Positions 17,957-28,015 are shown, counted from the first letter of the stretch. The stretch: 64,000 nucleotides of DNA from Pedobacter psychroterrae (GCF_004331695.1 NZ_SJSL01000002.1:62001-126000), one strand, 5' to 3'. The notes: generated by a model from the sequence alone, not told the origin. A program made the numbers and translations.

Positions 17957-19180
17957 ATGAATGGTATATATATTAAGAGAAGTTTAAATTTTTGTACAGG
18001 CCTTGCCTTTTTTATGTTAGTGCTTTCGGCCTGTGGTAGTGACAGCAAGCCCACTGAAGCAAAGACTGAGGAGGTTGGGCATGAAGATCATGAAGGGGGA
18101 ATGGAACTGAGCATTGAACAAATAAAGGCTGTAGGGATTGAAATGGGGAGTATCGAAAAAAAGAATCTTACTGAAGTTGTCAAATCAAGCGGACAGCTCG
18201 CCGTTCCTCCTCAAAATGCTGCACAAATAAACGTGTTGTCGGGTGGTATAATCCGACAGATCAATGTAATTGAAGGTCAGCGTGTTAGTAAGGGTCAAGT
18301 ATTGGTAACTGTAGAAAATCAGGATCTGATCAGGGTGCAGCAAGAATACCTTGCGGCTAAAAGCGGCTTCAGTTATGTAGAGGCAGAATATAGCCGCCAA
18401 CAGCAGTTGAAGGCGGCTAATGCCGGAACAGGCAAATCACATCAGTTGGCTGAAGCAAATTATAACGCAGAACGTTCAAAGATAAAAGCGTTGGGCTACC
18501 AGCTGCAACAATACGGTATTTCGGTAAGCAAAGTAGCCTCCGGCAATATCACTACGCAAATGCCTGTAAGCGCACCGATAAACGGAACTATTGGAAAGAT
18601 CAGTGCAGAAACAGGCTCCTATGCACAACCAGGGGTAGCTATCATGGATATTGTAGACAATTCGAAGATCCATGCCGATCTGATCGTATTTGAGAAAGAT
18701 CTTTCTCAGATCAAGGTAGGACAGAAAGTTGATTTTCAGCTGACCAATCAAAAAAATGAACAAATTAGCGGAGAGATCTATGGAATCAATAAATCATTTG
18801 AAAATGACAGTAAAGGTGTAGTGGTGCATGTCGTGATTAAAAAGCCGGGGGCTAATCTGATTCCGGGAATGTACGTAACCGGATTGATCGGAGTAGGTAA
18901 GGTACTTAGCAGTGCGGTACCTGTTGATGCAGTAATACGTGCCGAAGCAAGATCCTTTATCTTTGTGGTAGATGAAACTGAAGAAAATGTACACGAAGAA
19001 GCGCATAGTGGTGGAAAAAGCATACATTTTAAAAAGATTGAGGTAAGTACTGGGGTGACCGAGCTTGGCTATATACAAGTTACTGCTTTAGAAAAATTAC
19101 CTGCTGATGTAAAAGTTGTGACCAAAGGGGCCTTTTATCTGCAGTCTAAATCTTCAGGACCCTCAGAACATAGTCATTAA
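17957..19180 (+). CDS. RND periplasmic adaptor lipoprotein, CusB/CzcB type
   Basis: 407 residues. A lipoprotein signal ends at Cys26 (VLSAC), then a His/Glu-rich stretch (EEVGHEDHEGGM) precedes the adaptor fold: a barrel-sandwich hybrid half (INVLSGGIIRQINVIEGQRVSKGQVL), a helical hairpin (about 125-185), the second half (MPVSAPINGTIGKIS...TGSYAQPG) and a beta-barrel with membrane-proximal domain. It joins the inner-membrane pump to the outer-membrane channel and may deliver metal. Another His-containing insertion (HEEAHSGGKSIH) lies near residue 350 and the C-terminus is HSH. It starts one base after the RND fusion stop. Confidence 0.94.
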   Translation: MNGIYIKRSLNFCTGLAFFMLVLSACGSDSKPTEAKTEEVGHEDHEGGMELSIEQIKAVGIEMGSIEKKNLTEVVKSSGQLAVPPQNAAQINVLSGGIIRQINVIEGQRVSKGQVLVTVENQDLIRVQQEYLAAKSGFSYVEAEYSRQQQLKAANAGTGKSHQLAEANYNAERSKIKALGYQLQQYGISVSKVASGNITTQMPVSAPINGTIGKISAETGSYAQPGVAIMDIVDNSKIHADLIVFEKDLSQIKVGQKVDFQLTNQKNEQISGEIYGINKSFENDSKGVVVHVVIKKPGANLIPGMYVTGLIGVGKVLSSAVPVDAVIRAEARSFIFVVDETEENVHEEAHSGGKSIHFKKIEVSTGVTELGYIQVTALEKLPADVKVVTKGAFYLQSKSSGPSEHSH

Positions 19181-19202
19181 TTGTGATAGCGGATACATAA
19201 AT

Positions 19203-21173
19203 ATGAGCATAAAACAACAAAATAACAACTGCTGCGCGGCAGAAGAACATACACATGATCATCAGCTGAAGGACCATGCTGATGACGACGGACATAATCA
19301 TGGAGCAGAAGCACCTTCTGGCATGTTGGGACATTGGCCATTATTGACAGCATTGGCTATTATTGTTACAATGATGGTTTTGGAATATGGCTTCAACATT
19401 CATATTGACACCTTTGGTCAGCTTATAGTTTTTATTCCTGCTTATTTACTTGCCGGATATAATGTTTTGCAACTCGCATTTAAAAAAGCATTAAGGTTGG
19501 ATTTCTTTAATGAGTTCTTTTTAATGAGTGTAGCCACTATTGGAGCATTTGCTATAGGATCTTATAGCGAAGGTGTCGCAGTAATGGTGTTTTATTCAAT
19601 AGGAGAGTGGTTTCAGGACTCCGCAATAAGCAGTGCAAAAAGAAGCATTAAGGCCTTGCTGGATATCAGACCCGATAGTGTAGACTTGATCAGGGACGGA
19701 AAGATAGTTAATCTGAATCCTTCAGAGGTTAAAGTTGGCGAAATTATACAGGTAAAACCGGGAGAGAAAGTTGCACTGGATGGAGTGCTGACATCTGAAA
19801 ATGCCACATTTAATACTGCTGCATTAACTGGAGAAAGTAAACCGGATAATAAGTATAGAGGTGAAACGGTACTTGCCGGAATGATTAATCTGAACAAATT
19901 GGCAGAATTAAAAGTCACTGCCCTTTTTAAGGATAGTAAGCTGAGTAAGATCCTTGAAATGGTGCAGGATGCTACTGCAAGAAAATCTCAAACCCAATTG
20001 TTTATCTCACGATTTGCTAAAGTATATACGCCCATAGTTTTTTTACTTGCGGTAATGGTTGTTGTTTTACCCTATTTTTTTATAGCAGATTATAATTTTA
20101 GTGATTGGCTGTACAGAGGTTTGGTGTTTCTGGTGATCAGCTGCCCTTGTGCACTCGTGGTTTCTATACCATTGGGGTATTTTGGAGGTATAGGACTGGC
20201 ATCAAAAAATGGGATTTTATTTAAAGGTTCTAATTTTTTGGATGTGATTACTACAGTTAATATGGTAGTAATGGACAAAACGGGTACGCTTACAAAAGGT
20301 GTTTTTAATGTTCAGCAGGTTGTTGCTGCTGAAGGATACGATGAAAAAAAATTGGTAAAGTTTGCAGCTGCACTGGAAAGCAAATCTACACACCCGATTG
20401 CCCTTGCAATAAAACAATATGCCGGTAATGATATTTCAGAAGCAGGCATAGCGGATGTTGAAGAAATTGCAGGTCATGGATTAAAAGGCGTTATCGATGG
20501 AAAGAAAGTGCTTGCTGGCAATGCCCGGCTACTTAAGAAGTTTAATGTCGACTACGATAGCTTTATCGATGGGATTACTGATAGTGTGGTGGTTATTGCC
20601 ATAGACAATGTATATGCGGGCTATATAACCATTGCTGACGAAGTAAAAGAAGATGCCAGACAAGCTATAGCTGACATGCATAAACTTAATATCAAAACGG
20701 TAATGCTAAGTGGCGACAAACAAAGTGTAGTGAGCGAAGTAGCTTCTTTTCTGAGTATCGATAAGGCATTTGGAGATTTATTGCCTGAGGATAAAGTTCA
20801 AAAGGTGCAGGAGCTGAAGGATAAGGGGTTAAAAATTGCTTTTATTGGCGATGGTGTAAATGACGCACCCGTAGTGGCGCTGGCGGATGCAGGGATTGCT
20901 ATGGGTGGGTTAGGCAGCGATGCCACTATTGAAACTGCCGACATTGTGATACAGAATGACCAACCGTCAAAAATTGTAACTGCTATTAAGATTGGCAAAA
21001 TCACGAGAAGCATTGTGTGGCAGAACATTTCACTTGCGATGATCGTAAAGCTAGCAGTTCTTATTTTAGGTGCCGGAGGCGTAGCCACATTGTGGGAAGC
21101 AGTGATCGCAGATGTTGGGGTGGCGCTGCTCGCTATTTTGAATGCAGTGCGAATTCAGAAGATCAGATTCTGA
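19203..21173 (+). CDS. Heavy-metal P1B-type ATPase (Zn/Cd class)
   Basis: 656 residues. In place of an HMA domain the N-terminus carries CC followed by a His/Asp-rich stretch (about residues 9-38), a likely zinc or cadmium binding tail. Membrane helices then lead to the A-domain TGES motif, the CPC metal site (Cys314-Pro-Cys316), the phosphorylated Asp358 in DKTGTLTKG, an HP motif (THPIALAI) and GDGVNDAPV. The final helices have the Lys and Asp (MIVKLAVLILGAG; IADVGVALL) typical of the ZntA subgroup. It exports divalent metal from the cytoplasm to the periplasm, where the RND pump can take over. It follows the adaptor by 22 bp. Confidence 0.94.
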   Translation: MSIKQQNNNCCAAEEHTHDHQLKDHADDDGHNHGAEAPSGMLGHWPLLTALAIIVTMMVLEYGFNIHIDTFGQLIVFIPAYLLAGYNVLQLAFKKALRLDFFNEFFLMSVATIGAFAIGSYSEGVAVMVFYSIGEWFQDSAISSAKRSIKALLDIRPDSVDLIRDGKIVNLNPSEVKVGEIIQVKPGEKVALDGVLTSENATFNTAALTGESKPDNKYRGETVLAGMINLNKLAELKVTALFKDSKLSKILEMVQDATARKSQTQLFISRFAKVYTPIVFLLAVMVVVLPYFFIADYNFSDWLYRGLVFLVISCPCALVVSIPLGYFGGIGLASKNGILFKGSNFLDVITTVNMVVMDKTGTLTKGVFNVQQVVAAEGYDEKKLVKFAAALESKSTHPIALAIKQYAGNDISEAGIADVEEIAGHGLKGVIDGKKVLAGNARLLKKFNVDYDSFIDGITDSVVVIAIDNVYAGYITIADEVKEDARQAIADMHKLNIKTVMLSGDKQSVVSEVASFLSIDKAFGDLLPEDKVQKVQELKDKGLKIAFIGDGVNDAPVVALADAGIAMGGLGSDATIETADIVIQNDQPSKIVTAIKIGKITRSIVWQNISLAMIVKLAVLILGAGGVATLWEAVIADVGVALLAILNAVRIQKIRF

Positions 21174-21377
21174 TGAACTTTCGTCTTAGTTTTATTATTT
21201 CAAAGATAGTAAGGGAAATATTGTAAAAATTGTGCAAAGGTTTGTTTAACTAATTAAAGTGGCTTTTTGTTTATTTTTTAAAGTTTGAACTAAGAATTTT
21301 CGATTGGCTCTTAGGTTTTTATGTGAGAAAATTAGTAAGTTAGAGTAACGCATTGAAACCAAATATTATAATGACCT

Positions 21378-24116
21378 ATGAAATTTTTCCGTAACAAGAA
21401 GTTAATTGTTCTGCTTGTACTTTTGGGGGTAGTCGTTTTGTGTTCATTACTGATGTCCTATGATAAAAAGGTAGATTTCAATACCGAGGTAAAGCCCATC
21501 ATCAATAAGAAATGTATTTCCTGTCACGGAGGTGTGAAAAAGCAGGGTGGGTTCAGCTTGTTATTTCATGAAGAAGCTATTGCCTCTACAAAAAGTGGTA
21601 AGCCGGCCATTATTCCTGGAGATCCTGATGGGAGTGAGCTCATAAAACGTTTACAGAGCAAAGATCCGGAGGAACGTATGCCTTACAAGCACGAAGCTTT
21701 AAATGCTGATGAGATTGATATTTTTAAACGCTGGATAAAGCAGGGCGCAAAATGGGGTGATCATTGGGCTTATCTCCCTGTTAAGGAGGTAGAAATACCA
21801 GATACAGAGAGTGACTGGGCAAAGACTGATATTGATAAGTTCATTCTTGAAAAGCTCGGTGAACAAGATCTAAATCCATCTGTTGAGGCAGACAGGCCTA
21901 CTTTATTAAGAAGAGCCAGTCTTGATCTGATTGGTATGGCGCCATCTAAAAAAATAGCTGAACAGTATTTAAATGCTAAGGACGGGGATCAGGCATACGG
22001 AATTTTAATAGATTCTTTACTGGCCTCCCGGCGTTTTGGAGAAAAATGGGCATCCATGTGGTTAGATGTTGCCAGGTATGCAGATACTAAAGGATATGAA
22101 GCTGATTTTGGCAGAAATATCTGGCAGTACCGTGATTGGGTCATCCGGGCATTCAATGACGACAAACCTTATAACGAGTTTATTACTGAACAAATAGCTG
22201 GAGATTTTTTTGTAAATCCAACGGATGAACAGTATATCGCCACAGCGTTTCAAAGGAATACCATGACAAATGACGAGGGAGGTACTAATAATGAAGAGTT
22301 TAGGGTTGCCGCAGTGCTGGATCGTGTAAATACAACATGGGAAGGCCTATTGAGTACTACGTTTGCATGTGTGCAATGCCATAGTCATCCCTACGATCCT
22401 TTTAAACATGATGAGTTTTACAAGTTTATGGCCTACTTTAACAATACAAGGGATGAGGATATTTCATCTGAATATCCCTTGCTAAGGCAATATGACGATT
22501 CTTTACAACTAAAGCTAACTTCTTTAATAGCCTGGGTGAAAACTAACGCATCAGAAGAGAAAGCAAAAGAAATCCATAAGTTTTTAAAAACGGGACAGCC
22601 GGTTATCAATTCTATTGTAGCAGATAGCATGGTTAATGCCATTATTGGGAATAACAATATCGCACTCTTTTTTAAAAATAATGCGATAGCGAGAATACCT
22701 CAGGTAAATCTCAGTAATGTGGATCAGCTGATCTACAGATATTCTTCCGGTAAGCCCGGAGGAAGTATGCAATTGAGATTGGATAAGCCTGATGGACAGG
22801 TTATAGCCTCTTGGAAAGTACCTGAAGGCCCTCAATACCGTAACCTGCCTGTGGATTTTAAACCCCAAAAAGGAGTGCATGATGTTTATTTGAGTTACAC
22901 TAACGCTACAGTTACCAACAAGGATGAGATCATCGTGTATTTTGACTGGTTCCGTTTTTCGCAGCAGTTTCCAGGTAAAGGGAAGCTGGGCTATGAAGAA
23001 AATAAAACACTGTTTTGGACATTATTGGAGGCAAATGTTCAATCTATACCGATAATGGTAGAAAATCCATCCGACCGACAGCGTAAAACATTTGTATTTA
23101 AGCGTGGTGCCTGGACCTCGCATGGTGCAGAAGTACAGGTAGGAGTACCTAAAACTTTAGCCTATGCCATGCCTGCCAATGCGCCCAAAAATAGAATGGG
23201 ACTTGCTATGTGGCTAACGGACAAAAGAAACCCACTATTGGCCAGAACTATGGCAAACAGACTTTGGGAGCAATTATTTGGAACCGGTATTGTTGAAACC
23301 CTTGAAGATATGGGGACACAGGGGATGAACCCAACGCACAAAGAGTTGTTAGATCACCTATCGTGGCAGTTGATGAACGATTACAAATGGAGTATGAAAA
23401 GGCTGATCAGAGAAATGGTGATGAGTGCTACATACAAGCAGGATTCAAAGGTTACTGAAGAAGCAAAAGAGAAAGACCTGTTCAACAAGTTCTATGCACG
23501 CGGGCCAAGAATCAGATTGAGTGCGGAACAGGTACGAGATCAGCATCTTTCGGTAAGTGGAATATTGAGTACTAAGATGTATGGGCCTGGTGTAATGCCA
23601 TGGCAGCCAGCTGGTATTTGGAATTCGCCATATAACGGCGCTACATGGAATAGCTCTGCCGGTGAGGATCAGTTCAGACGCGCCATCTATACCTATTGGA
23701 AAAGAACTGCCCCTTATCCGTCAATGATTGCTTTTGACGGGGCACAGCGGGTAGTGTGCAGTCCGAGAAGAATTAGGACGAACACACCTTTACAAGCCCT
23801 CGTTACGCTTAATGATTCTGTGTACATAGACATAGCAAAATATTTTGCCCTCAGAATGAAAAAGGAAGGGGGAACAGGAGTGAAAGAGCAGATAGCCAAA
23901 GGATATGAATGGATGATGTATAAACCTATTTCGGGTGCTAAACTTAAGATCTTGGACAACCTTTACCGGACTGCATTAAATGATTATAAAATACATCCTG
24001 ATAAAGCCAAACAGATACTCGGGGGACAGCTGACAGATAAATATCCGGAAACAGCCGCTTTGGTAATAGTGGCCAATGCAATGTTAAACCTGGATGAAGC
24101 GGTAACTAAAAACTAA
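21378..24116 (+). CDS. Membrane-anchored PSCyt1 / DUF1549 / DUF1553 protein
   Basis: 912 residues. An N-terminal membrane helix (9-27) is followed by a planctomycete-type cytochrome c domain (PSCyt1) with one heme site Cys46-x-x-Cys49-His50 and DPDGSELIKRL...RMPYKHEALNADEIDIFKRWI. A DUF1549 domain (about 150-355, DWAKTDIDKFILEKL to CVQCHSHPYDPF) carries a second CxxCH. A beta-rich stretch (about 450-535) resembles a CBM6-like carbohydrate-binding fold. DUF1553 fills the C-terminus (about 610-880, RNPLLARTMANRLWEQLFGTGIVETLEDMG). These proteins always sit beside DUF1501 genes in Planctomycetes and Bacteroidota. No reaction is established to my knowledge. Confidence 0.9.
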   Translation: MKFFRNKKLIVLLVLLGVVVLCSLLMSYDKKVDFNTEVKPIINKKCISCHGGVKKQGGFSLLFHEEAIASTKSGKPAIIPGDPDGSELIKRLQSKDPEERMPYKHEALNADEIDIFKRWIKQGAKWGDHWAYLPVKEVEIPDTESDWAKTDIDKFILEKLGEQDLNPSVEADRPTLLRRASLDLIGMAPSKKIAEQYLNAKDGDQAYGILIDSLLASRRFGEKWASMWLDVARYADTKGYEADFGRNIWQYRDWVIRAFNDDKPYNEFITEQIAGDFFVNPTDEQYIATAFQRNTMTNDEGGTNNEEFRVAAVLDRVNTTWEGLLSTTFACVQCHSHPYDPFKHDEFYKFMAYFNNTRDEDISSEYPLLRQYDDSLQLKLTSLIAWVKTNASEEKAKEIHKFLKTGQPVINSIVADSMVNAIIGNNNIALFFKNNAIARIPQVNLSNVDQLIYRYSSGKPGGSMQLRLDKPDGQVIASWKVPEGPQYRNLPVDFKPQKGVHDVYLSYTNATVTNKDEIIVYFDWFRFSQQFPGKGKLGYEENKTLFWTLLEANVQSIPIMVENPSDRQRKTFVFKRGAWTSHGAEVQVGVPKTLAYAMPANAPKNRMGLAMWLTDKRNPLLARTMANRLWEQLFGTGIVETLEDMGTQGMNPTHKELLDHLSWQLMNDYKWSMKRLIREMVMSATYKQDSKVTEEAKEKDLFNKFYARGPRIRLSAEQVRDQHLSVSGILSTKMYGPGVMPWQPAGIWNSPYNGATWNSSAGEDQFRRAIYTYWKRTAPYPSMIAFDGAQRVVCSPRRIRTNTPLQALVTLNDSVYIDIAKYFALRMKKEGGTGVKEQIAKGYEWMMYKPISGAKLKILDNLYRTALNDYKIHPDKAKQILGGQLTDKYPETAALVIVANAMLNLDEAVTKN

Positions 24117-24121
24117 TTGTA

Positions 24122-25630
24122 ATGACAAGAGATGAATTGAATGCATATCGGTTGGTGAAGGAAGCTCAGGAAACAGAACTCAGGGCCTTTACCCGCAGAC
24201 ATTTTTTGAAAGAAAGCGCAATGGGACTTGGAGCCGTGGCAATGGGTGCATTACTGGGGAGCTGCGGACTTGGTGGTAAAAGCAACAATGATATACTGTA
24301 TGATCCCGCACACCCATTGTTGCCAAAATCGCCTCCGTTTTTAGGAAAAGCTAAAAGTGTTATTTACCTGCATATGGCAGGTGCGCCTTCTCAACTGGAG
24401 CTCTTCGATTACAAACCGGAACTCATGAAAATGGATGGACAGGATTGTCCGCAATCTCTATTGGCAGGAAAGAAATTTGCTTTTATAACAGGGGTGCCAA
24501 AGATGCTTGGTCCGCAGGCGAAGTTTGCGCAGCATGGTGAAAGCCGAGCATGGATCAGTGAAAACCTTCCTCATTTTTCTACCATGGCAGATGAGGTAAG
24601 TTTTTTAAAGGCAGTATCTACTGATCAGTTTAATCATGCACCTGCGCAATTGCTGATTCATACAGGTAGTCCGCGTCTGGGAAGACCAAGCATGGGTAGT
24701 TGGGCTACTTACGGACTTGGTACTGAAAATCAGAACCTGCCTGGGTTTGTTGTGCTTACCAGTGGGGGAAGTTTTCCTGATGCTGGTAAAAGTATATGGG
24801 GGAGCGGATTTCTTCCTTCTGTATATCAGGGTGTACAATGCAGGAGCGAAGGCGACCCGGTGTTATTTATTAAAGACCCTCATGGAATGAGCCGGGATTT
24901 GCGAAAGGCATCAATAGATGCAATTAATAAAGCTAACGAGCTGGAATATGCAACTTATAACGATCCGGAGATATTATCCCGTATTTCCCAATATGAAATG
25001 GCGTACCGCATGCAGATCTCGGCACCCGAAGTGATGAATATCAATGATGAACCTGAATACATCCATGAAATGTATGGCACACAGCCGGGTAAATCATGTT
25101 TTGCCAATAACGTATTACTGGCACGTAAGCTGGTGGAAAAAGGTGTCAGGTATGTGCAATTGTTTGACTGGGGATGGGATGCGCATGGTGACGGGCCGAA
25201 TAATTCTTTAAATATTGGCCTGAAAAATAAGTGCCGCAGTATTGATAAGCCAATCACAGCTTTATTATTGGATTTGAAGCAACGTGGTTTGCTTGAAGAA
25301 ACGCTGGTAGTTTGGGGCGGAGAATTTGGTCGTACGCCAATGATGGAGAACCGTAATGGTGTTCAAAATCCTTATAATGGGAGGGATCACCATACAGATG
25401 CCTTTACTATCTGGATGGCTGGAGGAGGCATTAAAAAAGGGTATACGCATGGCGAAACTGATGAAATTGGATATAGTGGCATAAGTGGTAAGGTAGATGC
25501 TTTTGACATACAGGCAACTATATTAAATCAGCTCGGTTTTGACCATGAGAAATTTACATATCCTTTTCAGGGAAGGCCATTCCGTCTTACTGATGTGGGA
25601 GGTAAGATTATACATGATATTATTGCTTAA
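24122..25630 (+). CDS. DUF1501 protein with Tat-type lipoprotein signal
   Basis: 502 residues. The N-terminus has a twin-arginine motif (TRRHFLKES, Arg25-Arg26), a hydrophobic stretch and Cys48 (LLGSCG) that could be lipidated, so the folded protein is probably sent to the periplasm and tethered. The body is a DUF1501 domain, which belongs to the alkaline-phosphatase/sulfatase-like superfamily by fold. Typical segments are AKSVIYLHMAGAPSQLELFDYKP, VVWGGEFGRTPM and GRDHHTDAFTIWMAGGG. Whether it keeps sulfatase or phosphatase activity is unknown. It starts 5 bp after the DUF1553 gene and the pair is certainly one transcript. Confidence 0.92.
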   Translation: MTRDELNAYRLVKEAQETELRAFTRRHFLKESAMGLGAVAMGALLGSCGLGGKSNNDILYDPAHPLLPKSPPFLGKAKSVIYLHMAGAPSQLELFDYKPELMKMDGQDCPQSLLAGKKFAFITGVPKMLGPQAKFAQHGESRAWISENLPHFSTMADEVSFLKAVSTDQFNHAPAQLLIHTGSPRLGRPSMGSWATYGLGTENQNLPGFVVLTSGGSFPDAGKSIWGSGFLPSVYQGVQCRSEGDPVLFIKDPHGMSRDLRKASIDAINKANELEYATYNDPEILSRISQYEMAYRMQISAPEVMNINDEPEYIHEMYGTQPGKSCFANNVLLARKLVEKGVRYVQLFDWGWDAHGDGPNNSLNIGLKNKCRSIDKPITALLLDLKQRGLLEETLVVWGGEFGRTPMMENRNGVQNPYNGRDHHTDAFTIWMAGGGIKKGYTHGETDEIGYSGISGKVDAFDIQATILNQLGFDHEKFTYPFQGRPFRLTDVGGKIIHDIIA

Positions 25631-25665
25631 TTCATTTTACTTAGAGAACTTTTACCGCAAATATA

Positions 25666-26604
25666 ATGCAGCAAAACAGACGACATTTTTTAAAAACTAC
25701 AGCTACAGTAACCGCGGCGGGATTGTTCATTCCACTGAGTGAAGTTGCCGCACAGGAAATGGAATATACAAAAGCAAAGGCAGGCTATGAATTGCTATTT
25801 ATGGCTACCGATTGGGGCTTTGATGGCACAGTCGATGAATTTTGTGAAGCGGCAAAGAAAGAAGGATATGAAGGTATTGAGACCTGGTGGCCGGCTGATA
25901 ACAGTAAAGCGCAGGGAGATTTGTTTGCCGCATTAAAGAAACATGATCTGCAGGTAGGGTTTCTTTGCGGGGGAAGTCAAAGCGATGTAACAGCGCACTT
26001 AAATATCTTTAAGAAGAACCTGGATGCCGCAACGGCCAATGATTTTCAAAAGCCTGTTTACATTAACTGTCATTCTGGTAAAGACTACTTTAATTACGAT
26101 CAAAATAAGCTGTTCATAGATTATACTACAAAAAAAAGTAAGGAAACAGGTATTCCCATTTACCATGAAACACATCGTGGCCGGATGCTTTATTCTGCCC
26201 CGATAACGAGAAATTTTATAGAAAACAATCCTGATTTAAGACTAACCTTAGATATATCTCACTGGTGCGTCGTGCACGAAAGTTTGCTGGCAGATCAAAA
26301 AGATACGATCGATATGATTTTGGAAAAGGTAAGCCATATCCATTCAAGGGTAGGGCATCCTCAGGGTGCACAGGTTAATGACCCCAGAGCGCCTGAATGG
26401 GAAGGAGCCATTAAAGCACACGTTGCATGGTGGGATAGCGTAATAGCGCGCAAGAAGCTGAAAGGAGAAAGAATGACCATTCTGACAGAATTTGGCCCGC
26501 CCGATTATTTACAAACATTGCCCTACACCAGGCAACCTGTGGCAGACCAATGGGCGATAAATGTTTATATGATGAACTTGCTGCGTAAGCGTTATCAATT
26601 GTAG
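25666..26604 (+). CDS. Exported TIM-barrel sugar phosphate isomerase/epimerase-like protein
   Basis: 312 residues with a Tat-like signal (RRHFLKTTATVTAAGLFIPL, cleavage near VAAQ) and a xylose-isomerase-like / AP endonuclease 2 TIM barrel. Possible metal ligands include the Glu of EGIETWW, the Glu and His of YHETHRGRM, the Asp and His of LDISHWCVVHE, the His of HIHSRVGHPQG and the Glu of LTEFGPP. These positions fit the metal-binding pattern of sugar isomerases, dehydratases and epimerases. Export makes an intracellular sugar-phosphate substrate unlikely, so a free or polymeric sugar in the periplasm is a better guess. Part of the 21378-28011 unit. Confidence 0.88.
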   Translation: MQQNRRHFLKTTATVTAAGLFIPLSEVAAQEMEYTKAKAGYELLFMATDWGFDGTVDEFCEAAKKEGYEGIETWWPADNSKAQGDLFAALKKHDLQVGFLCGGSQSDVTAHLNIFKKNLDAATANDFQKPVYINCHSGKDYFNYDQNKLFIDYTTKKSKETGIPIYHETHRGRMLYSAPITRNFIENNPDLRLTLDISHWCVVHESLLADQKDTIDMILEKVSHIHSRVGHPQGAQVNDPRAPEWEGAIKAHVAWWDSVIARKKLKGERMTILTEFGPPDYLQTLPYTRQPVADQWAINVYMMNLLRKRYQL

Positions 26605-26607
26605 GGA

Positions 26608-28011
26608 ATGACATTACTATCGATTTGGGATTTTACGGGTCGGCTTCACCCTGTTTTGGTTCATTTGCCAATAGGTATTTTGTTATTGGGCTGCCTTTTT
26701 CAGTTGCTTACAATAAATGCTAAATTTTCAGCACTTCGTCCGGCAATACCTTTAATTTATTTGCTGGGTGGATTAGGTGCTGTTTTTTCTTCGATCAGTG
26801 GCTACCTTTTATCCTTAAGCGGAGATTACGATGGAGATATGGTTGGGATACATCAATGGCTGGGCATAAGTGTGTCGATAGTTTCGTTGAGCGTTTATGC
26901 AATGTGCAGAACAAAAATAAAAGAGACACTTCTGAATTTCACAGCTATATTTTTAATTGTGCTGATTACACTTACCGGTCATTATGGTGGTTCACTTACG
27001 CACGGGGCGGATTATCTCAGCGCTGCATTAAAAGATAATGGAAAAGGAAAAGCCGCAATCCCAGCAATAGTCAATGTGCAGCAAGCAGTAGCATATACCC
27101 ATATGATCCAGCCCCTATTGCAGAACCGGTGTTATAATTGCCATGGTGCTGAAAAGCAAAAGGGAAAATTAAGGTTAGATGGCAAGGATTTGATAATTAA
27201 GGGTGGAGAAGATGGTAAAACGCTGGTGCCAGGAAGTGCCGAAGAAAGTGAGCTGATAAAAAGATTGCTTTTGCCACCATCTAATGAAGATCATATGCCT
27301 CCTAAAGAAAAACCACAACTTACACCAGAGGAAATAGAACTGTTGAAATGGTGGGTAAATCAGGGGGCTGACTTTAATAGAAAAGTACAGGATTTAAAAC
27401 AGTCAGAAAAAGAAAAAGTGGTTTTGTTAAGTTTTCAAACCGGTACAGAAAGAAAAGAACATAAACAGGAAGAGATTCCAGCGGGGAAGGTTACCAAAGC
27501 GGATGCTACAGCTATTGAAAAACTTAAAAAGGCCGGCGTCGTAGTTATACCTGTATTAAGCACGAGCAATTACCTTTCAGCCAGCTTTGTTACTGCAAAA
27601 GCCAGCCCGGAAGTATTAAAGCTCCTGGAGCCATTGAAAAAACAACTGGTTTGGCTAAATCTTGCCAATACAGGGCTGAATGATGAGGATATGCAAACGA
27701 TCTCGAAGTTGGATAATTTGATCCGGATTAATTTAAGCAGAACTAGCATCACAGATCAAGGACTTGCGTTACTTAAAGGAATTGTTCATTTGCAATACAT
27801 CAACCTGGTAGGCACTAAAATTACCACTTCCGGTGTGGGGCAGTTGAGCGTATTAAAGAAATTGAACAGTATTTATCTATATCAGACAGGTATAGGCAGG
27901 GCAGATGAAGTAAAACTAATAAGGATGTTTGGTAAGCTGGTAAATCTGGATTTTGGCGGTTATGTTGTACCTACGCTGGAGAAAGATACTATCGAGGTAA
28001 AACCTCTTTAA
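26608..28011 (+). CDS. DUF2231 membrane / PSCyt1 cytochrome / leucine-rich-repeat protein
   Basis: 467 residues with three parts. First, four membrane helices of the DUF2231 type (about 10-135, starting GRLHPVLVHLPIGILLLGCL). Second, a PSCyt1 cytochrome c domain with heme site Cys175-x-x-Cys178-His179 and the DHMPPKEKPQLTPEEIELLKWWVNQGADF tail. Third, a C-terminal leucine-rich-repeat-like region (about 330-450: LVWLNLANTGLNDEDMQTIS, LIRINLSRTSITDQGLALL, LQYINLVGTKIT). The heme domain could take electrons from the exported partners, and DUF2231 proteins are suspected membrane electron carriers. It starts 3 bp after the isomerase-like gene and ends the unit. Confidence 0.9.
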   Translation: MTLLSIWDFTGRLHPVLVHLPIGILLLGCLFQLLTINAKFSALRPAIPLIYLLGGLGAVFSSISGYLLSLSGDYDGDMVGIHQWLGISVSIVSLSVYAMCRTKIKETLLNFTAIFLIVLITLTGHYGGSLTHGADYLSAALKDNGKGKAAIPAIVNVQQAVAYTHMIQPLLQNRCYNCHGAEKQKGKLRLDGKDLIIKGGEDGKTLVPGSAEESELIKRLLLPPSNEDHMPPKEKPQLTPEEIELLKWWVNQGADFNRKVQDLKQSEKEKVVLLSFQTGTERKEHKQEEIPAGKVTKADATAIEKLKKAGVVVIPVLSTSNYLSASFVTAKASPEVLKLLEPLKKQLVWLNLANTGLNDEDMQTISKLDNLIRINLSRTSITDQGLALLKGIVHLQYINLVGTKITTSGVGQLSVLKKLNSIYLYQTGIGRADEVKLIRMFGKLVNLDFGGYVVPTLEKDTIEVKPL

Positions 28012-28015
28012 ATAG

